Assembly (NCBI RefSeq): GCF_001439805.1
Contig: NZ_JYLK01000013.1
Span: forward strand, 1-64,000
Direction of reading: 5' to 3'
Origin: Pseudomonas trivialis
GTDB lineage: Bacteria; Pseudomonadota; Gammaproteobacteria; Pseudomonadales; Pseudomonadaceae
DNA length: 64,000 bases
The notes under the pieces are model-generated. The model worked only from the letters and a program-made list of their open reading frames with translations, did no database searches and was not told the origin of the DNA. A program made the position numbers and the translations under genes. Positions 7,657-16,458 of the stretch are shown here, piece by piece; the stretch's first letter is position 1, and every line of letters begins with the position of its first letter.

Positions 7657-8259
7657 TCAGGCCGGCACGCCACTGTGAAAGCGGAACTCGACATCGGTTG
7701 ACTCGATCAGCTCCTGTTCCGCCGCCCTCACCCGCTCGATGACCTGGGCGATGTCAGCGGCATCGCCGTACTGATACGCAAGCTTCAGATAACCCTGGAA
7801 ATGGCGCGCCTCGCTCTTCAGCAAACCGAAGTAGAACGTGCCGAGTTCTTCATCCAGATGCGGCACCAGGGCTTCGAAACGCTCGCAACTGCGCGCTTCG
7901 ATAAAGGCGCCCACCAACAGCGTGTCCACCAGCTTGACCGGCTCGTGGTTACGCACCACCTTGCGCAAGGCCGAGGCGTAGCGGCCGGCCGACAGCTGGC
8001 GCAGCTCGACCTTGCGCTTCTTGATCAGGCGCATGACTTGTTCGTGGTGCACCAGTTCTTCGCGGGCCAGGCGCGACATCATGTTGATCAGATCCACATG
8101 GCCGTGGTACTTGGCGATCAGGCTGAGGGCGGTACTGGCCGCCTTGAACTCACAGTTCTTGTGGTCGATCAGCAGGGTGTCCTGATCGGCCAGCGCGGCC
8201 TGGACCCAGGCATCGGGGGTGCGGCAACCGAGGAATTCGTGGATGTCGGGCAGGGTCAT
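7657..8259 (-). CDS. miaE: tRNA-(ms2io6A)-hydroxylase MiaE
   Basis: A 200-residue non-haem di-iron monooxygenase that hydroxylates the isopentenyl side chain of ms2i6A37 in tRNAs reading U-starting codons. The ferritin-like helices carry the expected iron ligands: a Glu in DHKNCEFKAAS, then REELVHHEQV, a Glu in GAFIEARSCERF, and KSEARHFQGY. Length fits the family. Starts at TTG 8274, GTG 8268 and ATG 8259 are in frame. The ATG was preferred because conserved sequence begins at LPDIHEFLGC, but no start has a strong ribosome site. It is convergent with the terpene synthase fusion. Its link to isoprenoid chemistry (isopentenyl-tRNA) is probably coincidental. Confidence 0.9.
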   Translation of the reverse strand: MTLPDIHEFLGCRTPDAWVQAALADQDTLLIDHKNCEFKAASTALSLIAKYHGHVDLINMMSRLAREELVHHEQVMRLIKKRKVELRQLSAGRYASALRKVVRNHEPVKLVDTLLVGAFIEARSCERFEALVPHLDEELGTFYFGLLKSEARHFQGYLKLAYQYGDAADIAQVIERVRAAEQELIESTDVEFRFHSGVPA

Positions 8260-8332
8260 CGGGCTCACGGGCAAAGGATCACAAAAGGGCGCCGATTATA
8301 CCGAGCGCACCGCAGACCACCAGCCGCCCACC

Positions 8333-8346
8333 TTGATGTGCATCAA
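8333..8346 (+). promoter_or_regulatory. ANR (FNR-type) box for the universal stress gene
   Basis: TTGATGTGCATCAA matches the ANR/FNR consensus TTGAT-N4-ATCAA exactly. A candidate -10, TATAGT, lies at 8370-8375. The centre-to-centre distance is 33 nt, so a start site near 8382 would put the box near -42, which is the class II activator position. The -10 is inside a 12-nt palindrome, CAACTATAGTTG. This predicts induction of the downstream usp gene under oxygen limitation. Confidence 0.8.
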
Positions 8347-8407
8347 GATGACGAATGCCGGGCAGCAACTATAGTTGTTGCAGTCCACGTTTCTGAAGGT
8401 GCCGACC

Positions 8408-9271
8408 ATGCAAGCCATCCGCAGCATCCTGGTGATCATAGAGCCCGAACATACCGACAGCCTGGCCCTCAAGCGCGCCAGGCTGATCGCCGGGGTGACC
8501 GGCGCGCACCTGCACTTGCTGGTGTGCGACAAGCGGCACGAGCATTCGGCGCTGCTAAGCCAGCTCAAGGCCGGCTTGCGCGAGGACGGCTACAGCGTCA
8601 CCACCGAACAGGCGTGGAACGACAGCCTGCATGACACCATCATCGATGTGCAGCAGGCCGAGGGTTGCGGCCTGGTGATCAAGCAGCACTTGCCCGACAG
8701 CCCGCTGAAAAAGGCCCTGCTGACCCCGGCGGACTGGAAGCTGCTGCGCTACTGCCCGACGCCGGTGCTGCTGGTGAAAACGGCCACACCGTGGAGCGGT
8801 GGCGTGATCCTGGCCGCGATCGATGTGGGCAATACCGACAGCGAACATCGCGCACTGCACGATGCGATCATCGATTACGGGTTCGATATTGCCAGCCTGG
8901 CCAAGGCGCAACTGCATGTGATCAGCGCGCATCCGTCGCCGATGCTGGCGGCGGCCGATCCGACGTTCCAGCTCAGGGAAACCATCGCAGCGCGTTATCG
9001 CGAACAGTGCAAGGCGTTCCAGGCGCAATTCGATGTGGACGACGCGCACCTGCACATCGAGGAAGGCCCGGCCGATGTGTTGATTCCGTTCGCGGCACAC
9101 AAATGGCAGGCGGCAGTGACGATCATCGGCACTGTGGCGCGCACCGGGATTTCCGGGGCGTTGATTGGCAATACGGCGGAGGTGGTGCTCGATGCGGTGG
9201 AGAGCGATGTGCTGGTACTCAAACCGCAGGCGCTGATGGATCACCTCGAAGCGTTGGCCGTCAAGTCCTGA
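8408..9271 (+). CDS. Tandem-domain universal stress protein (UspA family)
   Basis: A 287-residue cytosolic protein made of two UspA domains. The N-terminal domain (about 1-135) begins MQAIRSILVIIEP and ends in YCPTPVLLVKT. The C-terminal domain (about 140-280) begins GGVILAAIDVG and ends with the nucleotide-binding type stretch GTVARTGISGALIGNTAEVV, then SDVLVLKP. Two-domain Usp proteins in pseudomonads are commonly part of the ANR regulon and aid anaerobic survival. The ANR box at 8333 supports that here. The ATG at 8408 follows GAAGGTG. It is transcribed alone. Confidence 0.88.
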   Translation: MQAIRSILVIIEPEHTDSLALKRARLIAGVTGAHLHLLVCDKRHEHSALLSQLKAGLREDGYSVTTEQAWNDSLHDTIIDVQQAEGCGLVIKQHLPDSPLKKALLTPADWKLLRYCPTPVLLVKTATPWSGGVILAAIDVGNTDSEHRALHDAIIDYGFDIASLAKAQLHVISAHPSPMLAAADPTFQLRETIAARYREQCKAFQAQFDVDDAHLHIEEGPADVLIPFAAHKWQAAVTIIGTVARTGISGALIGNTAEVVLDAVESDVLVLKPQALMDHLEALAVKS

Positions 9272-9345
9272 GACGATGAAGATCAACGGTGAGCGGCGGC
9301 ACCCAGTCTTCGACTGAGCGCTGCCGCCCGCCAAACTGAAGCGTT

Positions 9346-9530
9346 TGTGGCGAGCGGGCTTGCCCCGCGTTGGGGTGCGAAGCGTCCCCAATCCAGCAAA
9401 ACGCGGTGTACCTGATACGGCTCAGCGCCTGGTTTTGGGGCTGCTGCGCAGCCCAACGCAGGACAAGCCTGCTCGCCAAAGGGAATCTGCGCTTAACTGA
9501 ACGGCATTAGGGCAAGCCCGCTCGCCACAG
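9346..9530. repeat. REP/BIME block, inverse copy of the block at 33975-34160
   Basis: It begins TGTGGCGAGCGGGCTTGCCCC and ends GGCAAGCCCGCTCGCCACAG. The middle holds an inner hairpin GGGGCTGCTGCGCAGCCC, and the stretch CTTAACTGAACGGCATTAG comes near the end. Read in reverse complement it matches 33975-34160 at nearly every position over about 185 nt. It lies between usp and acnB and contains no gene. Confidence 0.85.
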
Positions 9531-9957
9531 GCGTGTGGGTGCATCCTGACGTCATCTGATGAGAGGGCACTGCACAAACCAGCGAAACAGGCGGCCATGT
9601 TAGCCCTATGTCTAAGCCCTATCACCCGGCAAACTTGGCCAGGCAACTTACCTTTAGTTTTTTTTTGCCGTAGAATCACCCGGCCTTGTAAGGCGCCAAT
9701 AATCCGCTGGAAGCTGTTTTCAAAGCGTCACGAGCACAGTCGTTCCTTCAGAACGGTGTTGGCGATGGTCAATGACTCGGTAGGTCATGCCCTCGCCAAC
9801 CCTCATCAGTTTCGTTCTGCAGGCGTAAAACTTTGAAAGCAGCTTCTGTGAGAAATGCCGGCAGCGCTGGCTTTGCGGCCCAAAAAGCCCCCGAGCGCAC
9901 GCGTGCCGATCATTTCTGGATGAGCGTCCCGTGGGACCACTGATGAGGGTAATAACT
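9531..9957 (+). promoter_or_regulatory. acnB upstream region with a candidate promoter and long leader
   Basis: There is no convincing gene in this 427-nt stretch. TAGAAT at 9671-9676 fits a sigma-70 -10 box. The best -35 at the right spacing, TTACCT (9648-9653), is weak. If it is used, the acnB mRNA has a leader of about 275 nt. A short GCCTT-GT-AAGGC hairpin follows the promoter. The T-run before 9670 has no stem and is not a terminator. Confidence 0.35.
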
Positions 9958-12567
9958 GTGCTTGAAGCCTACCGCAAACATATCGAAGAGCGTGCAGCCC
10001 TGGGTATTGTTCCCCAGCCGCTTAACGCCGAACAAACCGCAGGCCTGGTCGAGCTGCTGAAAAATCCTCCTGCCGGCGAAGAAGCATTCCTCGTTGACCT
10101 GATCACCAACCGCATTCCACCAGGCGTTGACGAAGCCGCCTACGTCAAGGCCGGTTTCCTTTCCGCCCTGGCCAAGGGCGAAGCCACTTCTCCCCTGATC
10201 GACAAAAAACGCGCCGTTGAACTGCTTGGCACCATGCAAGGCGGCTACAACATCGTGACACTGGTCGAGCTGCTGGACGACGCCACGCTGGCGCCTGTCG
10301 CGGCCGCCCAGCTCAAGCACACCCTGCTGATGTTCGACGCATTCCACGACGTGGCTGAAAAAGCCAAAAACGGCAACGAGCATGCCAAAGGCGTGATCCA
10401 GTCCTGGGCTGACGGCGAATGGTTCCGCAACCGCCCTACCCTGGCCGACAAGATCAGCCTGCGCGTGTTCAAGGTCACCGGCGAAACCAACACCGACGAC
10501 CTGTCGCCGGCACCGGACGCCTGGTCGCGCCCTGATATCCCGCTGCACGCCCTGGCCATGCTGAAAATGGCCCGCGAAGGCATCGTGCCGGACGAGCAAG
10601 GCAAGACCGGCCCGATGAGGCAGATCGAAGAGATGCGCGGCCAGGGGTTCCCGATCGCCTACGTCGGTGACGTGGTCGGTACCGGTTCGTCGCGTAAATC
10701 GGCCACCAACTCGGTGCTGTGGTTCTTCGGCGACGACGTCCCTTACGTGCCGAACAAGCGCGCCGGCGGCTTCTGCTTCGGCAGCAAAATCGCACCGATC
10801 TTCTACAACACCATGGAAGATGCGGGCGCTCTGCCGATCGAATTCGATGTCAGCAACATCAACATGGGCGACGTGATCGACCTGTACCCGCACGCCGGCA
10901 AGGTCTGCAAGCACGGTACCGACGAAGTCATCACCACCTTCGAAATGAAGACCCCGGTGCTGTTGGACGAAGTCCGCGCCGGTGGCCGTATTCCGCTGAT
11001 CATCGGCCGTGGCCTGACCGACAAGGCCCGTGCCGAACTGGGCCTGGGCCCTACCGACCTGTTCAAGCTGCCTGAAGCGCCTGTCGACACCGGCAAGGGT
11101 TTCACCCTGGCGCAGAAGATGGTCGGCAAGGCCTGCGGCCTGCCGGAAGGCAAAGGCGTCCGTCCGGGCACCTACTGCGAACCGAAGATGACTACCGTCG
11201 GCTCCCAGGACACCACCGGTCCCATGACCCGTGACGAGCTCAAAGACCTGGCGTGCCTGGGCTTCTCGACCGATCTGGTGATGCAGTCCTTCTGCCACAC
11301 CGCGGCCTATCCAAAGCCGATCGACGTGACCACCCACCACACCCTGCCTGACTTCATCATGACCCGTGGCGGTGTATCGCTGCGTCCAGGCGACGGCATC
11401 ATCCACAGCTGGCTGAACCGCATGCTGCTGCCGGACACCGTCGGCACCGGTGGTGACTCCCACACCCGTTTCCCGATGGGCATCTCGTTCCCGGCCGGTT
11501 CCGGTCTGGTGGCGTTCGCCGCCGCCACTGGCGTCATGCCGCTGGACATGCCGGAATCGATCCTGGTGCGTTTCAAAGGCAAGATGAAGCCTGGCATCAC
11601 CCTGCGTGACCTGGTGCATGCCATCCCTTACTACGCGATCCAGTCCGGCTTGCTCACCGTAGAAAAGAAAGGCAAGAAAAACGCCTTCTCCGGCCGCATT
11701 CTGGAAATCGAAGGCCTGAACGACCTGACGCTGGAGCAGGCGTTCGAGCTGTCCGACGCCTCGGCCGAACGTTCGGCTGCCGGTTGCACCATCAAACTGT
11801 CCAAAGCGTCGGTCACCGAGTACCTGAACTCCAACATCACCCTGCTGCGCTGGATGATCGGCGAAGGCTACGGCGACCCGCGCACCCTGGAACGTCGCGC
11901 CCAAGCGATGGAAGCCTGGGTGGCCAACCCGGAGCTGATGGAAGCCGATGCCGACGCCGAATACGCCGAAATCATCGAGATCGACCTGTCGGAAATCAAC
12001 GAGCCGATCCTCTGCGCCCCGAACGACCCGGACGATGCCCGTCTGTTGTCCAGCGTTGCCGGCGAGAAGATCGACGAAGTGTTCATCGGTTCGTGCATGA
12101 CCAACATCGGTCACTTCCGCGCGGCCGGCAAGCTGCTGGAGCAGGTCAAGGGTCAGCTGCCAACCCGTCTGTGGCTGTCGCCGCCGACCAAGATGGACGC
12201 TCACCAACTGACTGAAGAAGGCTACTACGGCATCTACGGCAAGGCTGGCGCGCGCATGGAAATGCCGGGCTGCTCGCTGTGCATGGGTAACCAGGCACGG
12301 GTTGAGCCGAACTCGACGGTTGTCTCTACGTCGACCCGTAACTTCCCGAACCGTCTGGGCGATGGCGCCAACGTCTACCTGGCCTCGGCCGAGCTGGCGG
12401 CAGTCGCGTCTACCCTGGGTCGCTTGCCGACTGTCGAAGAGTACATGGGCTACGCGGCGAAACTGGACACCATGGCCAGTGACGTCTACCGCTACCTGAA
12501 CTTCGACCAGATCGCCGAGTTCCGCAAGATCGCAGCAAGCGCCAACATCCCGGTGATTCAAGCCTAA
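9958..12567 (+). CDS. acnB: Aconitate hydratase B / 2-methylisocitrate dehydratase
   Basis: An 869-residue 4Fe-4S enzyme of the citric acid cycle that interconverts citrate and isocitrate; it also dehydrates 2-methylcitrate-cycle intermediates. Cluster ligands are seen as Cys713 (GSCMTNIGHF) and Cys772/Cys775 (GCSLCMGNQ). The active-site block FCHTAAYPKP is around residue 446. Domain order is that of AcnB: N-terminal HEAT-like domain, swivel domain, then catalytic domains. The length equals that usual in pseudomonads. The start is GTG 9958, giving VLEAYRKHIEERAALG; GAGGG lies 9 nt upstream, and the in-frame ATG at 9931 is rejected. A strong terminator follows at 12581. Confidence 0.97.
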   Translation: MLEAYRKHIEERAALGIVPQPLNAEQTAGLVELLKNPPAGEEAFLVDLITNRIPPGVDEAAYVKAGFLSALAKGEATSPLIDKKRAVELLGTMQGGYNIVTLVELLDDATLAPVAAAQLKHTLLMFDAFHDVAEKAKNGNEHAKGVIQSWADGEWFRNRPTLADKISLRVFKVTGETNTDDLSPAPDAWSRPDIPLHALAMLKMAREGIVPDEQGKTGPMRQIEEMRGQGFPIAYVGDVVGTGSSRKSATNSVLWFFGDDVPYVPNKRAGGFCFGSKIAPIFYNTMEDAGALPIEFDVSNINMGDVIDLYPHAGKVCKHGTDEVITTFEMKTPVLLDEVRAGGRIPLIIGRGLTDKARAELGLGPTDLFKLPEAPVDTGKGFTLAQKMVGKACGLPEGKGVRPGTYCEPKMTTVGSQDTTGPMTRDELKDLACLGFSTDLVMQSFCHTAAYPKPIDVTTHHTLPDFIMTRGGVSLRPGDGIIHSWLNRMLLPDTVGTGGDSHTRFPMGISFPAGSGLVAFAAATGVMPLDMPESILVRFKGKMKPGITLRDLVHAIPYYAIQSGLLTVEKKGKKNAFSGRILEIEGLNDLTLEQAFELSDASAERSAAGCTIKLSKASVTEYLNSNITLLRWMIGEGYGDPRTLERRAQAMEAWVANPELMEADADAEYAEIIEIDLSEINEPILCAPNDPDDARLLSSVAGEKIDEVFIGSCMTNIGHFRAAGKLLEQVKGQLPTRLWLSPPTKMDAHQLTEEGYYGIYGKAGARMEMPGCSLCMGNQARVEPNSTVVSTSTRNFPNRLGDGANVYLASAELAAVASTLGRLPTVEEYMGYAAKLDTMASDVYRYLNFDQIAEFRKIAASANIPVIQA

Positions 12568-12580
12568 GGTGTTGTGACGT

Positions 12581-12618
12581 AAAAACGCCGCGTATCGCAA
12601 GGTACGCGGCGTTTTTTT
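12581..12618 (+). terminator. Rho-independent terminator of acnB
   Basis: The stem ACGCCGCGTA (12585-12594) pairs with TACGCGGCGT (12603-12612) across an 8-nt loop. It is followed by T7 and preceded by A5, so it could also work in reverse. It sits 14 nt after the acnB stop. Confidence 0.92.
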
Positions 12619-12657
12619 ATGCCTGGAATCCGGTATCAGCAACAACCACAAAACAAA

Positions 12658-12747
12658 TGTGGGAGGGGGCTTGCTGCCGATGGCAGTGGTTCAGTCAATA
12701 TCTTCAGTGACTGATTCACCGCCATCGGCAGCAAGCCCCCTCCCACA
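12658..12747. repeat. REP inverted-repeat pair (GTGGGAGGGGGCTTGC family)
   Basis: Two 27-nt arms, 12658-12684 and 12721-12747, are perfect inverse complements. They begin TGTGGGAGGGGGCTTGCTGC and end GCAAGCCCCCTCCCACA. The 36-nt spacer contains TTCAGTCAATATCTTCAGTG. This is the commonest intergenic repeat type of fluorescent pseudomonads and lies between the acnB terminator and the permease gene. Confidence 0.88.
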
Positions 12748-12784
12748 TTCTAGAGTTGAGCAGCCCTGAAGACTGCGTCAAACC

Positions 12785-14062
12785 TCAAGCAATAAACGAA
12801 TACACCAACGCCGTAATCGCCACCAACCCCACCGCCGTGACAAACACATTGGACGCCTGCCCACGGTACCTGGCCATCGCCGGCACCTTGCGGATGGCAT
12901 ACATGGGCATCAAAAACAGGATCGAGGCAATCACCGGCCCGCCCAGGGTTTCGATCATGCCAAGGATGCTCGGGTTAAGCGTCGCGACGATCCAGCACAC
13001 CACCAGCATGAAAGCAGCAGTCATGCGGTCCAGGGTCTTGGGCGCCGGGCGGCGGCCGGTCTTGACGATCAAACCCTTGAGGCCTTCGCTGGCGCCGATG
13101 TAGTGGCCCAAAAACGACTTGGCAATCGCCACAAATGCGATCAGCGGGGCTGTGAAGGCGATGGTCGGGTTATCGAAGTGGTTGGCCAAATACGACAGGA
13201 TCGACAGGTTCTGCGCCTTCGCCTCGGCCAGTTGCGCGGGCGACAGGGTCAGCACGCAACTGAACACGAAGAACAGCACCATCACCACCATCAGCACATG
13301 GGCGCGACACAGGATCTGCGAACTGCGCTCGTCGGCATGGGCGCCGTACTGGCGCTTCTGGTCCACCGCAAAGGCCGAGATGATCGGCGAATGGTTGAAC
13401 GAGAACACCATCACCGGAATCGCCAGCCACAAGGTGTTGAGCAACGCCGAGGGCGCCGGCACTTCATTGGCGGTGCTGAGAATGCCGCCAGTCCAGTGCG
13501 GCACCAGGTACACCGCGAGGAACAGCAGCGCGACGATAAACGGATACACCATCAGGCTCATGGCCTTGACGATTACCTGCTCGCCGCAACGCACCACGGC
13601 CAGCAGGCCCAGGATCAGCACGAACGACAGGATGGCCCGTGACGGCGGCATGATGTGCAGTTGATGCTCCATGAAACTGCCGACCGTGTTGGTCAGCGCG
13701 ACGCTGTAGATCAGCAGGATCGGGAAGATCGCAAAGAAGTACAACAGCGTGATCAACGCGCCGGCCTTGATGCCGAAGTGTTCTTCGACCACGTCGGTGA
13801 TGTCCGAACCTTCCCGCCCGGAGAGCACGAAACGGGTCAGGCCACGGTGGGCAAAGAATGTCATCGGGAACGCCAGCACCGCCAGAATCACCAGCGGCCA
13901 GAAACCGCCGAGGCCCGCGTTGATTGGCAGAAACAGGGTGCCGGCGCCAATCGCCGTGCCGAACAAGCCCAGCATCCAGGTGGTGTCCTGGCGGCTCCAG
14001 CTTGAGAGGGTTGCAGGTGTCGTTGCATAGCGTTCGTCGACGCTATTGGCCTGATCATTCAT
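12785..14062 (-). CDS. HAAAP-family amino acid permease (serine/threonine transporter, SdaC-like)
   Basis: A 425-residue inner-membrane transporter with about 11 hydrophobic helices. The N-terminal block MLGLFGTAIGAGTLFLPINAGLGGFWP is the hydroxy/aromatic amino acid permease signature. The SdaC/TdcC branch is suggested by SGREGSDITDVVEEHFG and the MVFSFNHSPIISAF stretch. It probably imports serine or threonine with protons. The ATG at 14062 follows GGAG with 10-nt spacing; the in-frame ATGs at 14080 and 14086 have poorer sites. No deaminase (sdaA) is adjacent, so the substrate is inferred from the family alone. Confidence 0.85.
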   Translation of the reverse strand: MNDQANSVDERYATTPATLSSWSRQDTTWMLGLFGTAIGAGTLFLPINAGLGGFWPLVILAVLAFPMTFFAHRGLTRFVLSGREGSDITDVVEEHFGIKAGALITLLYFFAIFPILLIYSVALTNTVGSFMEHQLHIMPPSRAILSFVLILGLLAVVRCGEQVIVKAMSLMVYPFIVALLFLAVYLVPHWTGGILSTANEVPAPSALLNTLWLAIPVMVFSFNHSPIISAFAVDQKRQYGAHADERSSQILCRAHVLMVVMVLFFVFSCVLTLSPAQLAEAKAQNLSILSYLANHFDNPTIAFTAPLIAFVAIAKSFLGHYIGASEGLKGLIVKTGRRPAPKTLDRMTAAFMLVVCWIVATLNPSILGMIETLGGPVIASILFLMPMYAIRKVPAMARYRGQASNVFVTAVGLVAITALVYSFIA

Positions 14063-14285
14063 CCGGTCGGATCTCCGCATTGACACGGCCGGAACGAGTC
14101 AGAAAAACCTGACAGGCAGCGCCCCGACCATGGAAGGGGCCTGATTGTCCGGGATTCTTTTGCATAAGCAAAGACTTAGCTGAGGAACGGTGAGCTCGCG
14201 GCCAGGCTGCTCGTACCTGCAGTGGGATTTTGCGTGCGGATGCGTTTTATACTCAACCGCTCAAACCTTCAGCAAGAGCGTTGCG

Positions 14286-15239
14286 ATGACCACCACAGTC
14301 CTGGTCCTGGTTGAGACCATCAACGAATACCTGCACATCATCGAGAGCAATGACTTTCATGTGATCCTTGCGCCTACCCCGGCTGAACGCGTCCAGGCGA
14401 TCAAGGCCCACGGTGCGCAAATCAAGGCCGTGCTCACCCGCGGCCCGTTAGGCTTGTATGCCGAGGAAATCGCCGCCCTGCCCGTGCTGGAAATCATCTG
14501 CGTGATTGGCGCCGGTTACGAGCATGTCGACCTGCAGGCCGCCAGCAATCGCGGGATTGTGGTCACCAACGGTGCCGGGGTGAATGCGCCCTCGGTGGCC
14601 GATCACGCCATGGCGTTGCTGCTGGCACTGGTGCGCGGCATCCCGCAGACGGACGCCGCCGTGCGCCGCAGTGAATGGCCCAAGGTGATGCGCCCTTCCC
14701 TGGGCGGCAAGCAACTGGGCATTCTCGGGCTCGGCGCCGTAGGCCTGGAGATCGCCAGGCGCGCGTCGCTGGGGTTCGGCATGGAGGTGAGCTATCACAA
14801 CCGCCAGCCGCGCGATGATGTCGACTACACCTACTGCGCCACCCCGGTGGAGCTGGCGCGCACCTCGGACTTCCTGATCCTGGCCACGCCGGGCGGCGCC
14901 GGCACTCGCCACCTGATTGATCGCCACGCCCTGGATGCCCTTGGGCCGAATGGCTACCTGGTCAACATCGGCCGGGGCAGCGTGGTGGTCACCGCCGACC
15001 TGGTCACGGCCCTGGAGCAACGCCGCATTGGCGGTGCCGCGCTGGATGTGTTCGACGACGAGCCCAAGGTGCCCGACGCGCTCAAGAAGCTCGGCAATAC
15101 CGTGCTCACCTCCCACGTCGCGGGCCTGTCGCCGGAAGCCGCGCATGACACCGTGCAGCGCGTGGCCGACAATCTGCTGGAATACTTTGCCGGGCGCCCG
15201 GTACTCACGCCGGTCGCCCTGCCCGCGCCCACTAAATGA
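14286..15239 (+). CDS. D-isomer-specific 2-hydroxyacid dehydrogenase
   Basis: A 317-residue NAD(P)-dependent dehydrogenase. The Rossmann motif G148-L-G-A-V-G153 and the catalytic residues R230 (NIGRGS), E259 (FDDEP) and H277 (SHVAGLS) are all in place. The family reduces glyoxylate, hydroxypyruvate or other 2-oxoacids to D-2-hydroxyacids. After the GxGxxG motif the residues HNRQP suggest NADPH preference, because the acidic residue typical of NAD binders is missing. The ATG at 14286 was chosen because it matches the usual N-terminus; the upstream in-frame start at 14190 would add 32 unlikely residues. Confidence 0.9.
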   Translation: MTTTVLVLVETINEYLHIIESNDFHVILAPTPAERVQAIKAHGAQIKAVLTRGPLGLYAEEIAALPVLEIICVIGAGYEHVDLQAASNRGIVVTNGAGVNAPSVADHAMALLLALVRGIPQTDAAVRRSEWPKVMRPSLGGKQLGILGLGAVGLEIARRASLGFGMEVSYHNRQPRDDVDYTYCATPVELARTSDFLILATPGGAGTRHLIDRHALDALGPNGYLVNIGRGSVVVTADLVTALEQRRIGGAALDVFDDEPKVPDALKKLGNTVLTSHVAGLSPEAAHDTVQRVADNLLEYFAGRPVLTPVALPAPTK

Positions 15240-15368
15240 CCGATCAGGCACGCTGATCATCCTCCAACACGCTAACCTATTAAGCCGCCCCGACCTTGTC
15301 GCTGGGCGGCTGTGCGCATTAGATTAGGAAATAGTCCAAGGCCGTTAGAATAAGCAGAAGGGATAAGC

Positions 15369-16436
15369 ATGGCGCTGAACGACCAATCCACCCGGATTCG
15401 CCCAGGCGAAGAGCTTGATGCCAACCTGATCGATCCCTACCTCAAGGCCCATATCCCGGGCCTGAGCGGCACGCCTGTGATCAGCCAGTTTCCCGGTGGC
15501 GCGTCCAACCTGACCTACCTGCTCGAATACCCAGGCCAGGAATTCGTGCTGCGCCGCCCGCCCTTTGGCCACAAGGCCAAGTCCGCCCATGACATGGGCC
15601 GCGAATACCGCATTCTCAACCAGCTCAAGGACGGTTTCCCCTATTGCCCCAAGGCCTACGTGCATTGCACCGACGAGGCGGTGATCGGCGCCGAGTTTTA
15701 CGTGATGGAACGCGTCCAAGGCATCATCCTGCGCTCCGACCTGCCGTCGGAACTGGGCCTGGACACGCCCAGGACCGAGGCCTTGTGCAAAAGCTTTATC
15801 GACAAGTTCGTCGAACTGCACCAGGTGGACTACAGCGCCTGCGGCCTCGCGGATCTGGGCAAGCCGCACGGCTACGTGGAGCGCCAGATCCGCGGCTGGA
15901 GCGACCGCTACGAAAAAGCCCTGACACCCGACGCACCAAGCTGGGCAGCCGTGCGCGCCTGGCTCGAAGACAAAATGCCGGCAGACCATCCCAGCTCCAG
16001 CATCGTGCACAACGACTACCGCTTCGATAACGTGATTCTCGACCCGCACAACCCGATGCAGATCATCGGCGTGCTGGACTGGGAACTGACCACGCTGGGC
16101 GATCCGTTGATGGACCTGGGCAACACCCTCGCCTACTGGATCGAAGCCGCCGACCCTGCGCCGGTGCAACTGATGCGGCGCCAGCCGAGCAACGCGCCGG
16201 GCATGCTCAGCCGACGCGAGTTTGTCGACTACTACGCCGAACGCGCCGGCATCCAGATCGACAATTTCGACTTCTACTACACCTACGGCCTGTTCCGCCT
16301 GGCCGGCATCGTGCAGCAGATCTATTACCGCTTCTTTCATGGCCAGACCCAGGACAAACGCTTTGCGCAGTTCATTCACATGAACAAACTGCTGGAGCAG
16401 ATGAGCCTGAATGTCATCGGTAAATCCGCGCTCTGA
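15369..16436 (+). CDS. Phosphotransferase family protein (ACAD10/11-like APH fold)
   Basis: A 355-residue aminoglycoside-phosphotransferase-fold protein. It shows the GGASNLTYLLEY nucleotide loop (about 39-50), the Brenner-type catalytic motif IVHNDYRFDN, and the metal-binding LDWELTTLGDP. This subgroup is homologous to the kinase domain of ACAD10/ACAD11, which phosphorylates 4-hydroxyacyl-CoA during hydroxy-fatty-acid breakdown. In Pseudomonas it usually sits beside an SDR and an acyl-CoA dehydrogenase. Here it is followed after 22 nt by an SDR, which supports a shared acyl-CoA role. AAGGGA precedes the ATG. Confidence 0.87.
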   Translation: MALNDQSTRIRPGEELDANLIDPYLKAHIPGLSGTPVISQFPGGASNLTYLLEYPGQEFVLRRPPFGHKAKSAHDMGREYRILNQLKDGFPYCPKAYVHCTDEAVIGAEFYVMERVQGIILRSDLPSELGLDTPRTEALCKSFIDKFVELHQVDYSACGLADLGKPHGYVERQIRGWSDRYEKALTPDAPSWAAVRAWLEDKMPADHPSSSIVHNDYRFDNVILDPHNPMQIIGVLDWELTTLGDPLMDLGNTLAYWIEAADPAPVQLMRRQPSNAPGMLSRREFVDYYAERAGIQIDNFDFYYTYGLFRLAGIVQQIYYRFFHGQTQDKRFAQFIHMNKLLEQMSLNVIGKSAL

Positions 16437-16458
16437 TCGTTCACAACAAGGAACTCTC

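Noticed and set aside
7657..8259. miaE considered as part of the terpene locus because of its isopentenyl substrate
   Set aside because: It acts on tRNA, is a normal pseudomonad gene with host-like base composition, and is convergent with the terpene synthase; proximity is probably chance.
9651..9670. T-rich run considered as a terminator
   Set aside because: No G+C-rich stem precedes the T-run on either strand; it lies just before a candidate -10 box.
9910..12651. A 913-codon frame antisense to acnB
   Set aside because: Shadow of acnB. It also crosses the acnB terminator, which a real gene would not do.
14190..14285. N-terminal extension of the 2-hydroxyacid dehydrogenase
   Set aside because: The added 32 residues do not match the family and cross the likely promoter (TATACT near 14248). 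The ATG at 14286 gives a normal N-terminus.
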